A DNA stretch of 64,000 nucleotides from positions 1 through 64,000 of the forward strand of contig NZ_VENF01000012.1 of the NCBI RefSeq assembly GCF_009711715.1, read 5' to 3'. The notes under the pieces are model-generated. The model was not told where the DNA came from, ran no database searches, and saw only the letters and a list, made by a program, of their open reading frames with translations. This document shows positions 1-7,672 of this stretch, piece by piece (position 1 is the stretch's first letter; every line of letters begins with the position of its first letter). The translations under genes were made by a program, and so were the position numbers. This stretch comes from Methylophaga sp. GTDB lineage: Bacteria; Pseudomonadota; Gammaproteobacteria; Nitrosococcales; Methylophagaceae.

Positions 1-59
1 CCTGCTTCGGCCTCTTTCAAAATCCGGATGATTTGTTCTTCTGTAAATCGTTTTTTCAT
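1..59 (-). CDS. IS3-family transposase OrfA, N-terminal end (partial)
   Basis: Only the first 19 codons lie inside the window. They read MKKRFTEEQIIRILKEAEA on the minus strand, the typical opening of the helix-turn-helix OrfA of IS3-type elements, which binds the IS ends and is joined to OrfB by frameshifting to make the active transposase. The start codon is complementary to 57-59, and an AAGGAAGA stretch just upstream can act as ribosome binding site. The rest of the gene lies left of the window, so intactness cannot be judged. Confidence 0.75.
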   Translation of the reverse strand, partial: MKKRFTEEQIIRILKEAEA

Positions 60-127
60 GCTCATCTTCCTTTTCAGTGATGAACATTACTAAGTTATTC
101 GTGGATTAGAAAGCGGGGAGCAGGTCA
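1..127 (-). mobile_element. End of an IS3-type insertion sequence
   Basis: The IS contains the OrfA start above. About 55 bp upstream of that start the minus strand reads TGACCTGCTCCCCG (complement of 114-127), which resembles a terminal inverted repeat of IS3-group elements beginning with TGA. I infer the IS boundary at about 127. The partner repeat and the target duplication are outside the window, so this edge is not proven. Confidence 0.4.
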
Positions 128-261
128 TAATTGCTCTTTACGCTTTTTGGGTCGATTGGAGAGCGCTAAAAGAGAGTCCCCAAGCTTACACTGTCGAACC
201 ATTTAAAAAGAGACTGGAAAGGTTCCATCAGCGAAAAAATTTGCAAAAAGGAACTAGATGA
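127..261 (+). pseudogene. Possible 3' remnant of a gene cut by the IS
   Basis: Starting at the inferred IS edge, one frame is open for 44 codons and ends at TGA (259-261). It has no start codon. The translation contains ALYAFWVDWRALKE and EPFKKRLERFHQRKNLQ, with several tryptophans and a basic amphipathic tail, so it looks more protein-like than random AT-rich DNA. I do not recognise the family. It may be the C-terminal end of an island gene truncated by the insertion sequence. A second frame (stop 286-288) is also partly open, so support is weak. Confidence 0.22.
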
Positions 262-366
262 TGATGCTCAGAGGATGATCAGGTCTTAATTAGTACAACT
301 ATAGAAATTACATCAGTTGCAAAAACTAGAAACAGTTAGTTCAGCAACCTATCCATACGATTAACG

Positions 367-732
367 CTAACCACTCATCCCATCAAGATACCTTACAATT
401 TTCACAAGTCCATCTAGCGTGGCGGTTTGTTTGGCAGGAATGCCTCCAGTTCCTTTGTTATCTGAATGCATAAATGCTCGCATCCAGTCTTTGTCACCGC
501 TTGTGAGAATGGATAATTTCCTGGCGATGTCGATGATATAAAGCGCTCTCTTACCCTCTTTTGAATTGAGGTCTATACTCCCTTTTGTTTCCATTTCACT
601 GAATGACGAGTGCTCTACCCCAAGCGCATCTGAGAGCTCAGATGAGTTAAGTCCAATTTCATCAGATGCATTGAGTAATGCTTTTAACAAAACTAAACCT
701 TTCTCAGGTTGTGTTTGTTCATTAACATTCAT
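367..732 (-). CDS. Xre/MbcA/ParS-type antitoxin-like protein, orphan
   Basis: The 121-residue protein has an N-terminal helix-turn-helix-like part (about residues 15-60, including NSSELSDALGVEHSSFSEME) and a C-terminal part that ends in TLDGLVKIVRYLDGM. That ending resembles the toxin-binding domain of the Xre/MbcA/ParS antitoxin family, where a WL/WM..FN..L.G..P..L.. pattern precedes the last helix; here WMRAFMHSDNKGTGGIPAKQ. Family members normally neutralise an adjacent RES-domain toxin and repress their own operon. No toxin gene lies on either side: the IS is upstream and about 375 bp of AT-rich DNA separates the gene from the tRNA fragment. It may be a solitary regulator or the survivor of a broken toxin-antitoxin pair. 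The ATG is complementary to 730-732, with GGAG a few bases upstream. Confidence 0.5.
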   Translation of the reverse strand: MNVNEQTQPEKGLVLLKALLNASDEIGLNSSELSDALGVEHSSFSEMETKGSIDLNSKEGKRALYIIDIARKLSILTSGDKDWMRAFMHSDNKGTGGIPAKQTATLDGLVKIVRYLDGMSG

Positions 733-1108
733 GCTCCATTACCTCACCGAATCAAAGCCCTTGTTTAGATTTTTACCACCTGTATTAATGTTCACGCAAT
801 TAAGTATTGCCTAGCTTGTCACTACCAATGTTTTACACACGAACACGTCCACACATTATCTAGCATCTATAACTCATCCATCATCAGGCTAATGGTCAAA
901 TTTTTAAGGTAGGTCCGTGACACCATAAACGACAATTTTACATTTGGGATTAATTTTCGTGACTTTTCAAAAAGCCTAGTTGACACTAATTGTCGTAAAT
1001 CTACATCCAATAATCTTCAACTTTTTCAGAAATTTACATACATTTAATGGCAATCTATTAGACCTTTGGGACAGTTTTCATAAATCACTATACATGTAGA
1101 TTTTTCAC
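733..1108. other. Island-end noncoding DNA with one inverted repeat
   Basis: There is no credible coding frame. An exact 9-bp inverted repeat, ACGACAATT at 929-937 and AATTGTCGT at 988-996, lies about 110-180 bp inside the tRNA fragment. Its half-site resembles the TGTCGT/ACGACA arms repeated in the second element at 53504-60792. An integrase arm-type site or an operator is possible; this is inference. Confidence 0.3.
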
Positions 1109-1154
1109 CTTCCGAAGCCGAGGGTCACAGGTTCAAGTCCTGTCGGGCGCGCCA
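1109..1154 (+). other. attR-like 3' fragment of tRNA-Arg(CCG)
   Basis: The sequence can be folded as the 3' part of a tRNA: anticodon loop TTCCGAA with anticodon CCG, stem strand GCCGA, variable loop GGGTC, T arm ACAGG-TTCAAGT-CCTGT, acceptor strand CGGGCGC, discriminator G and CCA at 1152-1154. The acceptor strand would pair with GCGCCCG, the 5' end of bacterial tRNA-Arg(CCG). No 5' half is present: the bases before 1109 are AT-rich and unrelated. This is the footprint left by an element integrated at a tRNA 3' end. Confidence 0.8.
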
Positions 1155-1168
1155 TTTTTCCCGCTCAT

Positions 1169-1199
1169 AAAAAAACCGCCACGGGCAGCCCGCAGCGGC
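1169..1199 (-). terminator. Hairpin with minus-strand U-run
   Basis: On the minus strand a 10-bp stem (CCGCTGCGGG with CCCGTGGCGG, loop CTG) is followed by seven T residues (complement of 1169-1175). It has the form of an intrinsic terminator reading leftward into the tRNA fragment. No minus-strand gene feeds it inside the window, so it may block antisense transcription or be a relic. Confidence 0.45.
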
Positions 1200-1317
1200 A
1201 TAGAGGAAAACTAATAAAGCTATATCAGTTATCCTCAGCATAGTCTTGTCCGCTTTTTACCACTATAGGATAAATTCCTTTTTTGCTGTCAGCGCCGCTT
1301 AACTCTACACTGCGGCT

Positions 1318-2115
1318 ATGAAATCATTGACCACACTGCGGCTGCCCTCCCTGTTTTTATTCACCGCGCTGACAACGTCAGCCCTGGCGGAGCAAGCTCA
1401 CTGGAAAAAAGCCGACTACATCTCAGACAGTTTTATAGAGATCACGCTTGACCGCGAGCACGGCGGCCATCATGGCAAGCTCAGTAAGTGGCTGAGCCCG
1501 ATCCGCTATCTGATTGACGACCGGACTGCTGACGAAGCATTACATCAACGCATGGTATCGCAGCATTTGCACCATTTGTCAGCGATTACCGGACTGGATA
1601 TCAAACCTTCGACTCACCCCCAAAAGACGAATCTACGCATTATCTTCGGTTCGGAAAAGGATTTAGATCAGGCGCTGCTGCAGGATTTGGGGCTCAATAA
1701 CAAACAATTTCGTCAACAAATCATTCATGACAGTGTCTGCGTAGCCCGGGTCATGGCATCGCCTCAGGGAGAGATCAAAGCGGCCAGTGTGCTGATCCCG
1801 GTCGACCGGGCCCGGGCGCATGGCAAGTTGATGAGTTGTGTAGTGGAAGAACTGACCCAGGTGCTGGGTCTGGTCAATGATTCAAGCCGTGTTTACCCGT
1901 CTATATTCAATGATCGCTCATTCAATGATTTTCTGAGCGGGCTGGATTATGTCTTACTGAAACTACTTTATGAACCGGCCATCAAAGCTGGCATGGATCA
2001 GGTTTCGCTTCGCCAGCAGCTCAAGCTGATTTTATCCCGTCCTGCGTTTGTATCGCTGATTGACTCGGCTGAACAAGCAGTTCAACAAGACAGCCTTGAA
2101 AACTGGCTCAACTGA
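1318..2115 (+). CDS. DUF2927 family secreted protein
   Basis: This 265-residue protein has a signal peptide (residues 1 to about 24, MKSLTTLRLPSLFLFTALTT then SALA) and so should be periplasmic. The C-terminal half carries the DUF2927 pattern: CVVEELTQVLGLVNDSS, then PSIFNDRSF, then DYVLLKLLYEPAIKAGM. The family is uncharacterised. The EELTQ segment sits where a related metalloprotease would have HExxH, so catalysis is doubtful and I assign no function. It is the first chromosomal gene after the island edge and is closed by a bidirectional terminator shared with the convergent OmpA-type lipoprotein gene. Confidence 0.75.
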   Translation: MKSLTTLRLPSLFLFTALTTSALAEQAHWKKADYISDSFIEITLDREHGGHHGKLSKWLSPIRYLIDDRTADEALHQRMVSQHLHHLSAITGLDIKPSTHPQKTNLRIIFGSEKDLDQALLQDLGLNNKQFRQQIIHDSVCVARVMASPQGEIKAASVLIPVDRARAHGKLMSCVVEELTQVLGLVNDSSRVYPSIFNDRSFNDFLSGLDYVLLKLLYEPAIKAGMDQVSLRQQLKLILSRPAFVSLIDSAEQAVQQDSLENWLN

Positions 2116-2120
2116 CAGAC

Positions 2121-2150
2121 AAAAAAAGGGCCCTGCAAGCAGGGCCCTTA
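2121..2150. terminator. Bidirectional intrinsic terminator
   Basis: The stem is GGGCCCTGC / GCAGGGCCC with a two-base loop (2128-2147), preceded by seven A residues and followed by TTAT. It lies between two convergent genes; the minus-strand reading, with seven T residues, is the stronger. Confidence 0.85.
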
Positions 2151-2175
2151 TCATAGTGAATTTGCTGTTTACTTG

Positions 2176-3015
2176 TTATTGGTTAACATCAAACTCCACA
2201 CGACGGTTGAGTGCACGACCGGCGTCGGTGTTGTTGTCAGCAATCGGGAAGTTTTCACCCAGACCTACTGGTACCAGGTAACGACCATCAATACCACGTG
2301 AAGTCAGGTAATCAACTACTGACTGCGCACGACGTTGTGACAGGTCCTGGTTATAAGCTTCGGTACCAATGCTGTCAGTGTGACCTTCAACACGTACTTC
2401 AACGATCTGGTCAGTTTCTTTCAACAGGGTTACCGCTTCTTCCAGCGTGTCTTTTGCTGCAGGAGTCAGTGTTGCTTTATCAAACTCGAAATGAACGTCT
2501 GTCAGAGTCAGCAGGTTTTCACCTGGCAGTGGACAGCCATCCTGGTCAACGATGACACCTTCTGGAGTACCTGGACACAGGTCGAGGTAGTCAGCAACGG
2601 CATCATTGTCAGAGTCCAGCGGACAACCAACACGATCAACAGTTACACCTTCCGGGGTGTTACGGCACAGGTCGATACCATCGTAGACACCGTCACCATC
2701 GGTATCATAGGCACAGCCATTCTGGTCAAGCAACGCACCCGGTGGTGGTTCAACGGCACAGACAGGTTCTTCAGTCACTGGCTCTTTGGCCTCAGCTTCC
2801 TGAGGGCAGAGCAACAGACCCAGCATACCGCCTACTGCGGCACCACCGGCTACACCTGAACCACCGTCAACAGCGGCAGTTGCAGCACCACCGACGAGTG
2901 CACCACCAGCGGCGCACATGAAGTTTTTGCCCGCATCACGTTTGGCGGGGCCAGAACAACCAGCTAACAAAGCTGCCATGAACAGAGCAGCAAAAAATTT
3001 GCCTGATAGTCTCAT
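2176..3015 (-). CDS. OmpA-family outer-membrane lipoprotein with TSP3-like repeats
   Basis: The 279-residue precursor has a lipobox, LLAGC, with the lipidated cysteine at residue 20. A glycine-rich hydrophobic stretch (about 37-70, a glycine-zipper pattern) is followed by two aspartate-rich calcium-binding repeats of thrombospondin type 3 (DTDGDGVYDGIDLC and LDSDNDAVADYLDLC, about 104-163). The C-terminal OmpA-like peptidoglycan-binding domain (about 172-279) contains VEGHTDSIGTEAYN, QRRAQSVVDYL and NRRVEFDV. Such proteins anchor the outer membrane to the cell wall. The gene stands alone, with a 170-bp gap to pilU upstream and a shared terminator downstream. Confidence 0.88.
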   Translation of the reverse strand: MRLSGKFFAALFMAALLAGCSGPAKRDAGKNFMCAAGGALVGGAATAAVDGGSGVAGGAAVGGMLGLLLCPQEAEAKEPVTEEPVCAVEPPPGALLDQNGCAYDTDGDGVYDGIDLCRNTPEGVTVDRVGCPLDSDNDAVADYLDLCPGTPEGVIVDQDGCPLPGENLLTLTDVHFEFDKATLTPAAKDTLEEAVTLLKETDQIVEVRVEGHTDSIGTEAYNQDLSQRRAQSVVDYLTSRGIDGRYLVPVGLGENFPIADNNTDAGRALNRRVEFDVNQ

Positions 3016-3184
3016 TTTGCCTTCCTTATTAATTATTGATTGAAAAATGAAATTGATATCGCCATACGCTTGTGCACGACTGATATCGGACTGTTGTAGT
3101 TTGACTACATAATAGACCTGATTTCAAGCGACGTCTAATAAATTTCCATAATTTCGCTTTTTAATGTCGCAAAAAAGCGACAAA

Positions 3185-4327
3185 CTACATTCTGCCGATA
3201 ATCCCCGAGTCTTCTGGCTCAAGTGACAGTCCCTGAATTGATTCGTCTTCCGGCAACTCGCCGGATTCCGCGCCCAGCTTGATCATCAGCCGGACCTCAT
3301 TGGCTGAGTCGGCATTCTTCAGAGCTTCCTCATAAGAAATCTCTCCGGCTCTATAAAGATCGTAAACCGCCTGATCAAAAGTCTGCATGCCCAACTCCCG
3401 CGACCGCTTCATGACATCCTTGATTTCAGACACTTTGCCTTTTTCGATCAGGTCACCGATCAGGGGGGTATTCAACAATACTTCGACCGCAACTGTCCTG
3501 CCACTGCCGTCTTTTTTAGGTATCAGGCGCTGCGCGACCACCGCTTTCAGGTTCAGCGACATATCCAGAAACAGCTGTCTGTGCCGTTCCTCGGGGAAGA
3601 AGTTGATAATCCGGTCCATCGCCTGGTTGGCATTATTGGCGTGCAGCGTCGATAGACAAAGATGACCGGTCTCGGCAAAGGCAATGCCGTAATCCATTGT
3701 GTCACGTGAACGGATTTCACCGATCATGATGACATCCGGAGCCTGCCGCAATGAATTTTTCAGTGCGATTTCATAAGAATCGGTATCGATTCCGACTTCC
3801 CGCTGAGTGACGACACAACCGGCATGTTTATGATCGAACTCAATCGGGTCCTCAATACTGAGAATATGCCCGGTACTGTTCTGGTTACGATAGCCAATCA
3901 TTGCTGCCAGCGTAGTCGATTTACCACTGCCGGTGGCACCGACAAAAATCACCAGCCCGCGTTTGGTCATGGCCAGCTCTTTGATAATTTCCGGCACATG
4001 CAGTTCTTCAATGGTCGGGATTTCATCCTTGATACGGCGCAACACCATCGCAACGCGGTTACGCTGGAACAGGGCGCTGACACGGAAACGGCCTGCCCCC
4101 TTGGTTTCCAGGGCGTAGTTACATTCCTTGTCACGTTCAAAAACTTTCTTCTGTTCATCGGACATGGTGCTCAGCACCAGATCCCTGGCCTCATCATCTG
4201 TCAGCGCTTCCTGGGACAATGTCGCCATACGGCCGTTGACCTTCAGCGTTACCGGCCGGCCGGCAGTGACAAAGATATCTGAGGCGTCGTGTTTGACGGC
4301 GGCTTTTAGAATAGTGACGATTTCCAT
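3185..4327 (-). CDS. pilU: Type IV pilus ATPase PilU
   Basis: PilU is a cytoplasmic hexameric ATPase of the GspE/PilT family that works with PilT to retract type IVa pili. The 380-residue protein has a PAS-like N-terminal domain, Walker A GATGSGKST at about 130-138, an ASP-box-like region SIEDPIEFDH, Walker B IMIGEIRSRDT near 200, and a His box STLHANNA. It ends in an acidic tail (about 355-380) that PilT lacks, as usual for PilU. It lies 9 bp downstream of pilT, the conserved order, and is presumably co-transcribed. Confidence 0.93.
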   Translation of the reverse strand: MEIVTILKAAVKHDASDIFVTAGRPVTLKVNGRMATLSQEALTDDEARDLVLSTMSDEQKKVFERDKECNYALETKGAGRFRVSALFQRNRVAMVLRRIKDEIPTIEELHVPEIIKELAMTKRGLVIFVGATGSGKSTTLAAMIGYRNQNSTGHILSIEDPIEFDHKHAGCVVTQREVGIDTDSYEIALKNSLRQAPDVIMIGEIRSRDTMDYGIAFAETGHLCLSTLHANNANQAMDRIINFFPEERHRQLFLDMSLNLKAVVAQRLIPKKDGSGRTVAVEVLLNTPLIGDLIEKGKVSEIKDVMKRSRELGMQTFDQAVYDLYRAGEISYEEALKNADSANEVRLMIKLGAESGELPEDESIQGLSLEPEDSGIIGRM

Positions 4328-4336
4328 CGTGAACTC

Positions 4337-5374
4337 CTAGCGGAACAGGTCTTTGTTAACAGCACGCGGCAGGGCTTCCTGCTTGGTCACCTGCTGTCGG
4401 CGTACCAAATCCTGCAGACATTGATCCAGTGTCTGCATACCCAGAGCCCCGCCGGTCTGAATCGCGGAATACATCTGCGGTACTTTGTCTTCACGGATAA
4501 GATTCCGGATCGCCGGTGTACCAATCATGATTTCATGGGCTGCAATGCGGCCGCCCCCCACTTTTTTCATCAGCGTCTGGGAAATAACGGCCCTTAATGA
4601 CTCTGACAACATAGAACGCACCATATCTTTTTCCGCAGCAGGGAAGACGTCGATAATCCGGTCGATAGTTTTGGCTGCCGAGGACGTATGCAGGGTACCG
4701 AATACCAAGTGGCCGGTCTCCGCCGCAGTCAGCGCCAGACGGATGGTTTCAAGGTCACGCAGCTCGCCGACCAGGATGATGTCCGGATCTTCACGCAATG
4801 CACTGCGCAGGGCTTCACTGAAGCCCAATGTATCGCGGTGTACTTCACGCTGGTTAACCAGACATTTCTTACTCTGGTGCACAAATTCAATCGGGTCTTC
4901 GATGGTCAGAATATGTTCGTTGTCTTTTTCATTACGGTAATCCACCATGGCGGCCAATGTCGTTGACTTACCGGAACCGGTCGGACCGGTGACCAGTACG
5001 ATGCCGCGGCGATTATCCGAGATGGTTTTGAAGATTTCCGGTGCATTCAGATCTTCCAGCGTCAAGACCTCGGAAGGAATGGTCCGGAAGACCGCGGCCG
5101 CGCCACGGTTCTGGTTAAAGGCATTGACCCGGAACCGCGCCATGTTGGGAACTTCAAATGAAAAGTCGGCTTCCAGAAACTCTTCAAAATCCTTACGCTG
5201 TTTATCGTTCATGATGTCATACACCATGGCGTGGACTTCTTTATGTTCCATTGGCGGCAAATTGATTCGCTTCACATCGCCATCGACGCGGATCATTGGT
5301 GGTTCGCCAGCAGAGATATGTAAATCGGAAGCTTTATTCTTGACGCTGAAGGCGAGCAATTCGGTGATATCCAT
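4337..5374 (-). CDS. pilT: Type IV pilus retraction ATPase PilT
   Basis: PilT drives pilus retraction and twitching motility. I start it at MDITELLAFSVKNKASDLHI (ATG complementary to 5372-5374), which gives 345 residues, the family length; AAAGGGAA upstream is a plausible ribosome binding site. The longer open frame upstream encodes an unrelated basic leader. Visible features are Walker A GPTGSGKST (130-138), Walker B IILVGELRDLET, the His box GTLHTSSA, and the PilT-specific AIRNLIRE motif near 290 that is needed for retraction. The gene is divergent from yggS with about 90 bp between them. Confidence 0.95.
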   Translation of the reverse strand: MDITELLAFSVKNKASDLHISAGEPPMIRVDGDVKRINLPPMEHKEVHAMVYDIMNDKQRKDFEEFLEADFSFEVPNMARFRVNAFNQNRGAAAVFRTIPSEVLTLEDLNAPEIFKTISDNRRGIVLVTGPTGSGKSTTLAAMVDYRNEKDNEHILTIEDPIEFVHQSKKCLVNQREVHRDTLGFSEALRSALREDPDIILVGELRDLETIRLALTAAETGHLVFGTLHTSSAAKTIDRIIDVFPAAEKDMVRSMLSESLRAVISQTLMKKVGGGRIAAHEIMIGTPAIRNLIREDKVPQMYSAIQTGGALGMQTLDQCLQDLVRRQQVTKQEALPRAVNKDLFR

Positions 5375-5465
5375 CCACGTTCCCTTTACTGATTGGTGTA
5401 ATCTATGCGCTTTAACGGTCGAAGCGATTAAACATAAAGTAGCGCGCTGACTTCGGGCTTGCAAG

Positions 5466-6161
5466 ATGACTGAGATAAAAAAGCGTTTCCACGCTATTAA
5501 AGACAATATCAGGCTGATAGAACAAGAATCCGGCCGGACTCCCGGCTCGGTGACATTACTGGCAGTCAGTAAAACCTGGCCGGCTGAGAAACTGCGGCTG
5601 GTTGCTGAAGAAGGTCAGCAGTGTTTCGGCGAAAATTACCTGCAGGAAGCGCTGGAAAAAATGGATGCGCTCGCTGATCTTGACTTGGAATGGCATTTTA
5701 TCGGCCCCATTCAATCCAATAAAACCCGTGATATCGCTGCCCGCTTTGACTGGGCGCAAAGCGTGGATCGGCTCAAGATTGCCCGGCGGCTGAACCAACA
5801 GCGGCCAGACAGCCTGCCGCCGTTGAATGTGTGTATTCAGGTTAATATTGATGAGGAAGATACTAAATCGGGTGTGACGGCTGACAAGGTGCTGCCGCTT
5901 GCCGAAGCCATCTCTGAACTGGATAGACTCACACTGCGGGGATTGATGGTCATTCCCGCCAGGCACAGTGAAGAATTAGCACAGCGAGACAGTTTTAAAC
6001 GGGCACAGGATTTGTTCAATTCGCTGCAGCAGCGCTTCAAGGGTATCGATACACTGTCGATGGGCATGACCGGTGATCTGAATGCGGCGATTGCCGAGGG
6101 CAGCACGATGGTAAGAATCGGCACCGCGCTGTTTGGTCAGCGTGATACCCGTCAGGCTTAA
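5466..6161 (+). CDS. yggS: YggS/PLPBP family pyridoxal phosphate homeostasis protein
   Basis: This single-domain alanine-racemase-fold protein of 231 residues binds pyridoxal 5'-phosphate without known catalysis and buffers cellular PLP. The PLP lysine is K36 in LLAVSKTWP, the same position as in E. coli. Other family motifs are CFGENYLQEA, WHFIGPIQSNKTR, VNIDEEDTKSG and GMTGDLNAAIAEGSTMVRIGT (phosphate-binding). It precedes proC and yggT, the common order in proteobacteria. The ATG at 5466 has no strong Shine-Dalgarno sequence. Confidence 0.93.
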   Translation: MTEIKKRFHAIKDNIRLIEQESGRTPGSVTLLAVSKTWPAEKLRLVAEEGQQCFGENYLQEALEKMDALADLDLEWHFIGPIQSNKTRDIAARFDWAQSVDRLKIARRLNQQRPDSLPPLNVCIQVNIDEEDTKSGVTADKVLPLAEAISELDRLTLRGLMVIPARHSEELAQRDSFKRAQDLFNSLQQRFKGIDTLSMGMTGDLNAAIAEGSTMVRIGTALFGQRDTRQA

Positions 6162-6211
6162 TAAGCTTTACACTGACGGACAAGGCAACTCAAATAAAGG
6201 AAGGGGTTTAA

Positions 6212-7045
6212 ATGAAAGACTGTACGCTCGCTTTTATCGGCGGCGGCAACATGGCCCGCAGCCTCATCGGCGGTCTCGTTAATAATGGCTTTGCGGCACA
6301 ATCAATTCATGTCGCCGACCCCAGCACCGAGAGTCTGGAACAATTATCCGCACGCTTCCCGGTGCGAACTTTCACTGAAAATGCCGCAGCTATCGCCAAT
6401 GCGGACGTTGTAATTCTCTCGGTTAAGCCGCAACAACTGCAACAGGTCTGCCGCGAACTCGCGCCGCACTGGCAGCAGAATAAACTGCTGATTTCCATCG
6501 CCGCAGGAATTCGGCTCGACGATATCAGCCGCTGGATTGGTCACCCGGAATCTGCAGTAGTTCGGGCTATGCCCAATACACCGTCCCTGGTCCGTGCCGG
6601 CGCCACTGCACTGTGCGCCAATGCCCATGTCAGCAACGCCCAGCATGAACTGGCAGAATCCATCCTGCGCGCTGTCGGTCTGGCATTATGGGTCAAGGAT
6701 GAACAACAGATGGACGCTGTCACTGCCCTGTCAGGGAGTGGCCCGGCCTATCTCTTCCTGGTGATGGAAGCCATGCAGACGGCCGGAATGGATCTGGGCC
6801 TGCCTGAGGAAACTGCCCGCCTGCTGGCGCTGGAAACCGCCTTCGGCGCAGCTAAAATGGCACTGGAAAGTGATGAGTCTGCCTGTGTGCTGCGCCAGCG
6901 GGTGACCTCGCCAGGCGGCACCACCGAACGGGCATTGAATGTATTCGAAGATGAAGATTTACGCGGCACCTTCAAAAAAGCACTGAGTGCAGCCGCATCA
7001 CGTGCCGGGGAACTTGCTGATCAACTGGGACAGGACTATGACTAA
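6212..7045 (+). CDS. proC: Pyrroline-5-carboxylate reductase
   Basis: This cytoplasmic enzyme catalyses the last step of proline synthesis, reducing 1-pyrroline-5-carboxylate to proline with NAD(P)H. The 277-residue protein begins with a Rossmann motif (FIGGGNMARSLIGG) and carries SVKPQQL, MPNTPSLVRAG, ALSGSGPAYLFLVMEA and the family signature VTSPGGTTERAL near residue 235. The ribosome binding site is strong (AAAGGAAGGGG before ATG 6212). Its stop overlaps the start of yggT by 8 bp, so the two are probably translationally coupled. Confidence 0.95.
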   Translation: MKDCTLAFIGGGNMARSLIGGLVNNGFAAQSIHVADPSTESLEQLSARFPVRTFTENAAAIANADVVILSVKPQQLQQVCRELAPHWQQNKLLISIAAGIRLDDISRWIGHPESAVVRAMPNTPSLVRAGATALCANAHVSNAQHELAESILRAVGLALWVKDEQQMDAVTALSGSGPAYLFLVMEAMQTAGMDLGLPEETARLLALETAFGAAKMALESDESACVLRQRVTSPGGTTERALNVFEDEDLRGTFKKALSAAASRAGELADQLGQDYD

Positions 7046-7604
7046 CGGTTATTTTGCCAATCCGCTGATTTTTATTGTTGAAACGCTGTTTTATCTCTAC
7101 ATGGTCGTGGTGGCGCTGCGGCTGGTCATGCAATGGGCAAGCTGGGAGTACCACAATCCGCTGGTACAGTTCATCATCAAAGCCACTCAGGTACCGGTGA
7201 AATTCCTGCGCCAGTTCCTGCCGGCCATGGGTCGCTGGGATACCGCCACCATTGTCCTGCTGATTGCCGTGACCTTACTCAAGCTTGTCATCGTCGGCCT
7301 GATTGCCGGCGCCTTGCCAAGCGGACTGCTGTGGCTGAGCCTGATTGCTGCCGAGCTATTTTCTCTGTTTATCAGTATTTTTACCGTCAGTATTATTATC
7401 GAGGTCATTCTCAGTTGGGTCACACCACCCGGAAGCTATAACCCGGTAGCCCCGCTGGTCCAGCGCATGAATGCGCCGTTGCTGACACCGGTGCGGCGAC
7501 TGATTCCGCCACTGGGTGGCGTCGATTTATCGCCATTATTTGTCATACTGGGACTGCAGGTGCTATCGATGCTGGTCATGCCTTTACTGACCGGTCGTAT
7601 TTAA
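7038..7604 (+). CDS. yggT: YggT family membrane protein
   Basis: This 188-residue inner-membrane protein has two YGGT domains, each with a pair of hydrophobic helices; the second contains VILSWVTPPGSYNPVAPLVQ and ends PLLTPVRRLIPPLGGVDLSP, the family hallmark. The role is unclear; homologues are tied to osmotic tolerance or envelope organisation. I choose ATG 7038 (MTNGYFANPL), inside the proC end, because the longer open frame starts within proC without a ribosome binding site. A gap of 68 bp separates it from metX. Confidence 0.9.
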   Translation: MTNGYFANPLIFIVETLFYLYMVVVALRLVMQWASWEYHNPLVQFIIKATQVPVKFLRQFLPAMGRWDTATIVLLIAVTLLKLVIVGLIAGALPSGLLWLSLIAAELFSLFISIFTVSIIIEVILSWVTPPGSYNPVAPLVQRMNAPLLTPVRRLIPPLGGVDLSPLFVILGLQVLSMLVMPLLTGRI

Positions 7605-7672
7605 TTGTCATTATTGCGCTCAGCGCCCAGTCTGATTAGACTTATCGCTTTTTTTACAGGAATCAACCGTTT

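Larger units (their letters stand above)
1..1154. mobile_element. Right end of a genomic island inserted at tRNA-Arg(CCG)
   Basis: The segment is AT-rich, carries an IS end and an orphan antitoxin, and stops at a 46-nt fragment matching the 3' half of a tRNA-Arg(CCG) gene. Tyrosine integrases commonly use tRNA 3' ends: integration rebuilds a whole tRNA at one end of the island and leaves a 3' copy at the other. Ordinary chromosomal genes begin right after the fragment, so the island must extend to the left, with the intact tRNA at its far end. The integrase itself is not in the window. Confidence 0.6.

Noticed and set aside
2211..2859. Plus-strand frames opposite the OmpA-type lipoprotein
   Set aside because: They are antisense shadows of a well-supported gene; similar shadows opposite pilU, hisD, ftsK, the RND pump and others were also left out.
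4337..5506. 389-residue version of PilT
   Set aside because: The extra 44 N-terminal residues are basic and unlike the family; the start at 5374 gives the normal length and has a ribosome binding site.
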